A stretch of 64,000 nucleotides of DNA, from contig JAPTJF010000088.1 of the NCBI GenBank assembly GCA_029339195.1, positions 99,887-163,886 on the forward strand. Reading direction: 5' to 3'. Below the pieces are notes generated by a model. That model was given only the letters and a program-made list of their open reading frames with translations, was not told the origin of the DNA and did no database searches. Source of the DNA: Micractinium sp. NFX-FRZ. Lineage: Eukaryota; Chlorophyta; Trebouxiophyceae; Chlorellales; Chlorellaceae. Below, piece by piece: positions 58,604-64,000 of the stretch; within the stretch, counting starts at the first letter, position 1; the number at the start of each line of letters is the position of its first letter. The position numbers and the translations under genes are program-made.

Positions 58604-60197
58604 TCATTTCTCCGATTTGATTAGTGCAGGCGCCCCGCCATGAAGCGCTCCTATACTAAAGGGCATGCTTGTGCTGGGCAGCGGCAGGCTGTTTGCAGGC
58701 GGCAGCCCCGCCGACGCCTGCCCTATGCCGCCCCCATGCTGCTGCGCCGTGCTGGGTGGCGGTGCCACCGCGCCCGCCCCCGGCCCGCCGTCGTGTAGCG
58801 GAACCATGCCTGGCGCATTCAGTGCGGGCTGCGGTGGCGGCATGGTCAGGTTGTATGCTGGCATGCTGGCTGGTCGTGAGGGCAGGAAGTTGTTGGCCAG
58901 GTCCACATTCAGCCTGCGGGGGGTGGCAAGGGTGGGAACGGGAGAGGGGCAGGGTGAAATGTAGTGTCCATGATGCAGGGCACTTGTTGCTCAATAGAGC
59001 CTGGCCATCACCGTGCAAAGACACCAAGCACACCACGCTCACAGCAGTGCGAGCTGCACGCGGCCCCGCCCTCTGCTCAGCGTCCCACCTGACGGGCAGC
59101 TGCGGCATCTGCGCCATCACGCCCCCCATCGCCTCCATTGCGTTGATGATGGCCAGGATGTTGTCCCGAAACTGCACCAGCAGCTGCGTGTTCTCGTGCA
59201 CCTTGAAATCTGCCATGTTGCCGCGGAACTGCAGCAGGGCAGGATGGAAGGAGTTAATATAGACAGAGAAATGCAGCAGCACCTGCATGCTCCCGTCCAT
59301 GTGAAGTCCGCCATGTTGCTGCAATACTGCAGGCAGTGCTGAAGAAAAGGGGCAACGTGCAAATGGAGGTGTAAACAAATGCATAAACACCAAAATGACG
59401 CCGCCTGCATGCCTGCACTCCCCAAAAACGCGCTGCCTTCTGGAAACAGCTGGCACATCTCTATGAAGCCCTCCTGGCAAAAAAGCAAGCACCCACGCAT
59501 GCAACCACACACCTCGTTGAGTATGGCAAAGTTGGTTTCCAGCAGCTGCGCAATAGGGCCGCCAATAACGGCGTTGGTGGGGCTGTCTGCTGGCACCGCT
59601 GCGGCCGCGGGCATGGCGGGCATGCCAGGCATCTGCACAGCAGGAAAGGGATGGGGTGAGCAGTGCAGGTCAGACCCGGAGCCCGCAGCGCAAGCAGTCT
59701 GGAGAGCCCGCAGCGAGGCAACACCCACTGGTGCCTAAGAGGCCTCGAAGCTCCTCAAAGTCATAACGCCCAACCCGCCTGCCCATTCTGCTTTCCACAA
59801 CAGAGGACCTCAAAAGCAACGCAGCTGAGGGCCTGCACCGCTTGCATGCACGCACCATGGGCACCGGCGGCAGCTGCGGCGCCTTGGGTGGCAGCAGCCC
59901 TCCAGCGGCCATCGGCTTCTTGGCGCCCGTGGCTGCCCCCACTGTCAACTCCCCAGGCTTGCGCTTCTTGAGCATCTGTTGGTTGATGGTCCAGCGTGCA
60001 CGTAGCGCGACGTCACGCACACTCTTGCGCGGCAGCATGGCGGCAATCTTGACGTAGCGCTGGACTAGGTCAAAGCGGTCGGGCGGGTAGCGCTGCAGGC
60101 CCGCCTCCAGCGCGCGCTGCTCCTCCTCTGTCCAGTCCAGCGCCACCTGGAAAGTAGGTGGCGCGATGAAGCCGGGCGCCGGCGGCGGCAGCGCCAT
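58604..60197 (-). CDS. Myb/SANT-like protein with DUF3755 domain
   Basis: Probable nuclear, chromatin- or DNA-associated protein also found in land plants. Four exons, 60197-59856, 59632-59513, 59228-59089, 58913-58604, encode 303 residues. An N-terminal SANT/Myb-like helix set (WTEEEQRALEAGLQRY, RYVKIAAMLPRKSVRDVALR, ARWTINQQMLKKRK) is followed by a Pro/Ala linker. Then comes a helical domain with GGPIAQLLETNFAILNE, NTQLLVQFRDNILAIINAM, QMPQLPVRLNVDLANNFLP, matching the plant DUF3755 pattern ('RDNI...MPPLPV.LNEELAN.LLP'). The C-terminus is Pro/Gly/His-rich. The family name is from memory of plant homologues; the molecular function is not established. Confidence 0.82.
59296..59342 (-). repeat. 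Decayed intronic copy of Myb/DUF3755 exon 3 start
   Basis: On minus it encodes QYCSNMADFTW after a CTGCAG border, echoing QFRGNMADFKV at 59231 downward. Confidence 0.87.
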
Positions 60198-60801
60198 GAC
60201 GTGCCGAGTCCAAGGCAACGGCGGAGGCACGGCGGTGCAGCGGCGGGGCACAGCGGGGCGAGCAACTCGGCAGCGTTGCTCGCGGGTGTGAGCTCTGTTA
60301 CGGTACTAGCGCACGTGAGCGCGTGCCTGCTGCGGGACGACAGTGCTGTGCTTTGAGAGCGGAGAGGGAGCGGCGTGAGGGTTGGGGGGTTTGGGCGCTA
60401 GGGGACAGTCGCTCGGACGCACGAATAGAGCATTTGCGGCCGCCGTTCTCAGCCGGAAAGCGTCCTATCCGAAACCTGAGCCACTGGCCAGCGGTGCACG
60501 GCACGCCTGTCACGCTGCTTCTGCAACTGAATAGCTCCTGATGTTGCCGTAGTGTTGCAGCGAGGGAGGCGAACCGCCTTTACCCTGAGCGCACAAGCCA
60601 GCCTGCGAAGGGATTTCAACCCAGAGTGCAGGTGAGCCTGTCTGTGCTTTAAGCATGCTCCGAAATGGGTGTAGTTTCAATTGCGCAATTGGACCGCAAA
60701 GCGCTGCCGCCGCTATCATTGCCGCAGCCAACCCCCATCCGCCGCCGCCGCCAACCCCGCCTCCGCCGCATCCCCCGTTTGCTCCCAGCCCAGCAGCCGC
60801 C
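60198..60801. promoter_or_regulatory. Divergent promoter region of Myb/DUF3755 gene and DPH7
   Basis: The two genes start 605 bases apart on opposite strands. No coding features or obvious TATA box between them. Confidence 0.5.
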
Positions 60802-62320
60802 ATGACGCCACCTCGCACGCACGACCGCCACAACTTGCTGCTTAACACCGACGTGGCAGAATGGTGCCCACAGCAGGGGGCGCAGCGCCTGCTGGCAGTG
60901 GGCACCTACCAGCTGGATGAAGCTGCTCAGCAGCGGCAGGGTGCAGTGCACCTGTTCCGCCTGGAGGGCCCGGCAGAAGAAGAGGCTGGGCAGGCGGCAG
61001 GAGCAGCTGTGCAGCCAGGGGCGGAACAGGCAGCGGGAATGCAGGAGGCAAAGAATGCTCTTTCCACGCAGAATCTGCACCTGGTAGAGCTCTCCTCCCG
61101 GGAGCTGCCAGGCGTATTCGACCTGCGCTGGCACCCGCGGTCAGCGATGCCGCAGCTGGCAGCCGCGCTGGCGGACGGCTCAGTGCGAGTAATGACATTT
61201 GACCAGGCACCTGATGAGATGGCGTCACAGGGCGGGTCCCTGCTGCCGCCAGCAGTGCAGCTCCACAGCAGCAGCGATGACTCAGAGCATGAGGCTGCCC
61301 AAGGCATGGCTGTGTCGCTCGACTATACCCGGTGCGCTGGGTGCGCTGGAGACCAGCTGGCAGTGAGCTACTCAAGTGGGCAGCTGCAGCTCTTTCAGGT
61401 GGGTGTCTGCTTGAATAGCCCTTTTTACTCGCTTTCTTGTGCATGCGTGCTTGCCAGGTAGCTGTGCCTGGCGTTGCTGCTTCATCTTGCCTTGTATAGA
61501 CTGCCCCGCCGCGTGCCCCACTCTAACACCAAGCTCAACCCCACCGAACCTGCAGGCTACGCCAACGGGCATGGCAAGCTTGGCTGTGTGGCAGGCGCAC
61601 CAGCTGGAGGCGTGGGCAGCAGCCACGGATGCGTGGCACCCCAGCCTGCTCCACTCTGGCGGCGACGACTGCGCCTATCGGCTGTGGGACAGCCGCCAGG
61701 GTTTTGAGGCGCCGGTGTGGCAGAGCAGCAAGGCACACGGCGCAGGGGTGTGCTGCGTGGCAAGCAGCCCGTACCAGGAGCACTACGGGGTGACAGGGTC
61801 GTATGACGACCGCTTGAGGCTGTGGGACTTGCGCGCCCCGCAGCGCCCCATACAGCTGGCAGAGGTGAGCAGAAGCAGGGTGACAAAGGGGCGACTGGGG
61901 CGGGGTTTGCCGACAACGAGATGCCAATAAGTCTGCAGCAGTTGATATAGTCAAAGGCAATTCCTCTGTATGGCAGCCATGTCCACTAGCAACGTCAGCA
62001 CACCTGATGCTCCAAATATCTATCTGCAGGTCAACACAGGAGGCGGCGTGTGGCGCGCCAAGTGGCATCCTAACGACCCGCGGCTGTTGCTGGCGGCCTG
62101 CATGTATCATGGTTTTGCTGTGCTGCGAGTGGATGGCACCAGCCGGGATCTGAGCATTGAAGCCACGTATGAGCACGAGCCTGGGGCCCTAAGCTATGGT
62201 GCTGACTGGTGCCGGGAGGCACTGCCGCTTGGCAGCAGCAGCAAGGATGGGTGCGGCAGCCTGGCAGCCACCTGCTCCTTCTATGACCGCCAGCTACATC
62301 TCTGGGATGCTGGAATGTAA
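60802..62320 (+). CDS. DPH7: Diphthine methyltransferase DPH7 (WDR85)
   Basis: WD40 protein of the diphthamide pathway; DPH7 removes the methyl ester from methylated diphthine on eEF2 before the final amidation. Three exons, 60802-61398, 61556-61864, 62030-62320, encode 398 residues. Matches to the human protein include TDVAEWCPQQGAQRLLAVGT (human ADSVEWCPLQGCRHLLACGT), SYSSGQLQLFQ, WQAHQLEAWAAATDAWHP, SGGDDCAYRLWDSR, GVCCVASSPYQEHYGVTGSY, GGGVWRAKWHP, LLLAACMYHGF and ATCSFYDRQLHLW at the end. No other DPH gene is in the window. A TGTAA overlaps the stop and another lies at 62326. Confidence 0.94.
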
Positions 62321-63006
62321 GTGACTGTAAGGCTGCCGATGGCTCTGTCTAAGGGATGCACAGAACCGGTGGTTAAGTTAACGCAAGACTGGATGCCAGC
62401 AGATGTGGCGAGGGGGCCGGATGCGTTTGTCTCGGCCAGTTCGTTGCTGTCCCCCAAGGGCTCCCAGCCTCACTTATAGTTTCAGGGAATTGAATCTTTC
62501 AAGTCGCATTTGCAATGCGTGTGAGAAGTTGTTGCAACCACTTGCCGTGCCATGCTCCTGGGAGCTCCTGGGAGCAGTACTGCCATGCGGCGACCACGGA
62601 AGGCATGACATGGAGGCCAGTGTTACGCTGCCCCAGGAGCTTATATGCCCGAGCACGCCATAACATCAACAAGTTGGCTAAGATACTTCGTTCCAGCGGC
62701 TCTCTTGGGCCTGTTGAGCTGCAAATGCCCCTTTACTCCAGACTCGTTTTTGGTCAAGAGCCAGCCCCCGGGGGTGGGGGTGGGGGGGGCCGGGGGGTCC
62801 ACACCCTGCCGACCCAAGCCCCCCCTGACCCTCACTGGCAGGATTTCTTCACATCCCAGACCAGAACACAGACCACTCAGTAGTGTATGGTGGTCTGTGG
62901 CCCCATTGCATACCACTGTTGGCTTGTATGGTGGTCTGCAACCAGCCAGCTGCAGCACCTGGCCTGTATGCTGTGCACTGCAGTGCCTTACAATGCTTTG
63001 GCCTGC
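62321..63006. other. Convergent 3' region of DPH7 and the right-edge gene
   Basis: TGTAA at 62326-62330 may end the DPH7 transcript. A 14-base unit GTATGGTGGTCTG occurs at 62885 and 62926. No gene seen. Confidence 0.4.
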
Positions 63007-64000
63007 TCACTTCAAGAAGTAATCGTACATGCGCATGTCAGGGACAATAACTGCACACAGCAGTTTGTGAGAAGCCAGGCGGGCACCCTGCCGCTGCAGC
63101 TCCGTCTGCCGCCGCTTCAGCTGCTCTTGCAGGTTGGACACAGCACCCTCCCGCATGAGATCTGTGTCGCCTGCTGCCAGCGGCACTGCGCCCCTGGGCT
63201 GCAAGCCGCTCTTGCCGGGGCCCCCGCCGCCGTACAGCCAGAATTTTCCTGCAGCACACAAAGCAGCATGAACATGTGCATTGTCAGAGTTTGAATGGCA
63301 GTACTGGCGGAAACGAGTTTGCAGCATGCGTGGCCGGCAGAAGCACAACACACATGTTTGACTCAACCCACAACAGCTGGGCACACCTGCACAGCGGGTG
63401 GCGGTGACAGTGGCGGGCACGTCGTGGCGCTCGTCCAGCGGTGCCAGCATGATGGGAGCAGGGATGATGTTGTCTAGCTTCTGCATGCTATCCAACCACT
63501 TATCCGGCATATCTGCATGCCTCAGATACTCGCCGCTCACCACCATGGGCAGCCCGCTGCGCTCTGTCCAGGCTGGCTGGGGCACCAGGCACCACTTCAC
63601 CTCCACCACACGCACTGCTCCTTGGCTGTCAATCACCGACTCCACTGCTGTGCCAGGCGGCATCACCTCCCAAAACTCTTGAACCCGCGCCGCCTCATAG
63701 TGCTTGCCAAGCGGGTCAGCCTCACCCACAACCTGTAGAGCACTGAATTTGTCCAGTCTTGTCCTCCCATGCTCGCCCCTGCAAACCCCGAACCTGCCCG
63801 GGGCCCGCCTCTGCACCCGACCAGCCCGCTGCTATCAAGTGAGCCAAGTCCCAGCTCCCTCACACGTCCTCCTGATTGTAACGCACATTCCCACACTGCA
63901 AGCCTGAAACTCACCAGACCGTGGCCCCGTCAAACTTCAATTCATGTGCACCTCCAGCCCCAACACTTTTCAGCACAACACAACCCATCACATCCCGGCG
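63007..64000 (-). CDS. Unrecognised conserved-looking protein (partial, 5' end beyond right edge)
   Basis: I do not recognise this gene. The last two exons, 63732-63387 and 63248-63007, join in phase and encode about 195 residues. A further upstream exon lies at about 63925-64000, reading towards HELKFDGAT, but its donor is uncertain: a phase-consistent GTCTGG or a stronger GTGAGT that breaks the frame. The protein looks soluble, with EFWEVMPPGTAVESVIDSQG, VVEVKWCLVPQPAWTER, a loop rich in Asp/Met, a Gly-rich LYGGGGPGKSG, and a Gln/Arg helix (NLQEQLKRRQTELQRQGA). It ends VIVPDMRMYDYFLK. No membrane segment or catalytic motif is evident in the visible part. Confidence 0.6.

Overview
This window reads as nuclear DNA of a green alga. 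It is GC-rich, and most genes have 3 to 14 short exons. Donors mostly read GTG[AC]G[CT] and acceptors CTGCAG or TGCAG. The gene set fits Chlorophyta: plastid-type ribosomal protein L3 and release factor 1 with presequences, a class II CPD photolyase, a Ser-Pro-rich pherophorin-like wall glycoprotein, and TGTAA motifs (the known green-algal poly(A) signal) after several stops. A Chlorella-like trebouxiophyte is my best guess, but the sequence alone does not fix the genus. All functions come from reading translated exons. Every exon chain was checked for phase continuity by hand.

Layout. Positions 1-37780 are all on the minus strand: haspin kinase (3' end off the left edge), an unknown coiled-coil protein, the U3 snoRNP WD40 protein UTP13/TBL3, SRP14, a cyclic-nucleotide-dependent AGC kinase (PKG-like), plastid RF1, an A/B-type cyclin, plastid uL3, and a PNUTS-like PP1 regulator with a half-CXXC finger. 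A divergent promoter follows. Then come, on the plus strand, casein kinase 2 alpha (38273-42293) and class II photolyase (42858-48207). A secreted hydroxyproline-rich Asp-box protein is on minus (50044-52983), then CAF1 deadenylase on plus (55306-58252), a Myb/SANT-DUF3755 protein on minus, DPH7 on plus, and an unrecognised minus gene running off the right edge. The genes are mostly single-copy eukaryotic housekeeping functions (chromatin and cell cycle, ribosome biogenesis, translation, RNA decay, DNA repair). There is no operon logic. Neighbours share divergent promoters or convergent 3' ends.

The most striking structure is not a gene. Intron after intron holds decayed copies, about 25-80 bp each, of the exon border next to it. 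They copy either the last bases of the upstream exon plus its donor or the acceptor plus the first bases of the downstream exon. I found this in UTP13, SRP14, RF1, cyclin, PNUTS-like, CK2, photolyase, CAF1 and the Myb gene, with up to three copies in one intron. A larger copy of the photolyase 3' end, intron sequence included, lies 6.4 kb away. Four introns need a GC donor (CAG|GCAAG) to keep phase. No tRNA, rRNA, CRISPR or intact mobile element was seen; there is one probable LINE C-terminal remnant.
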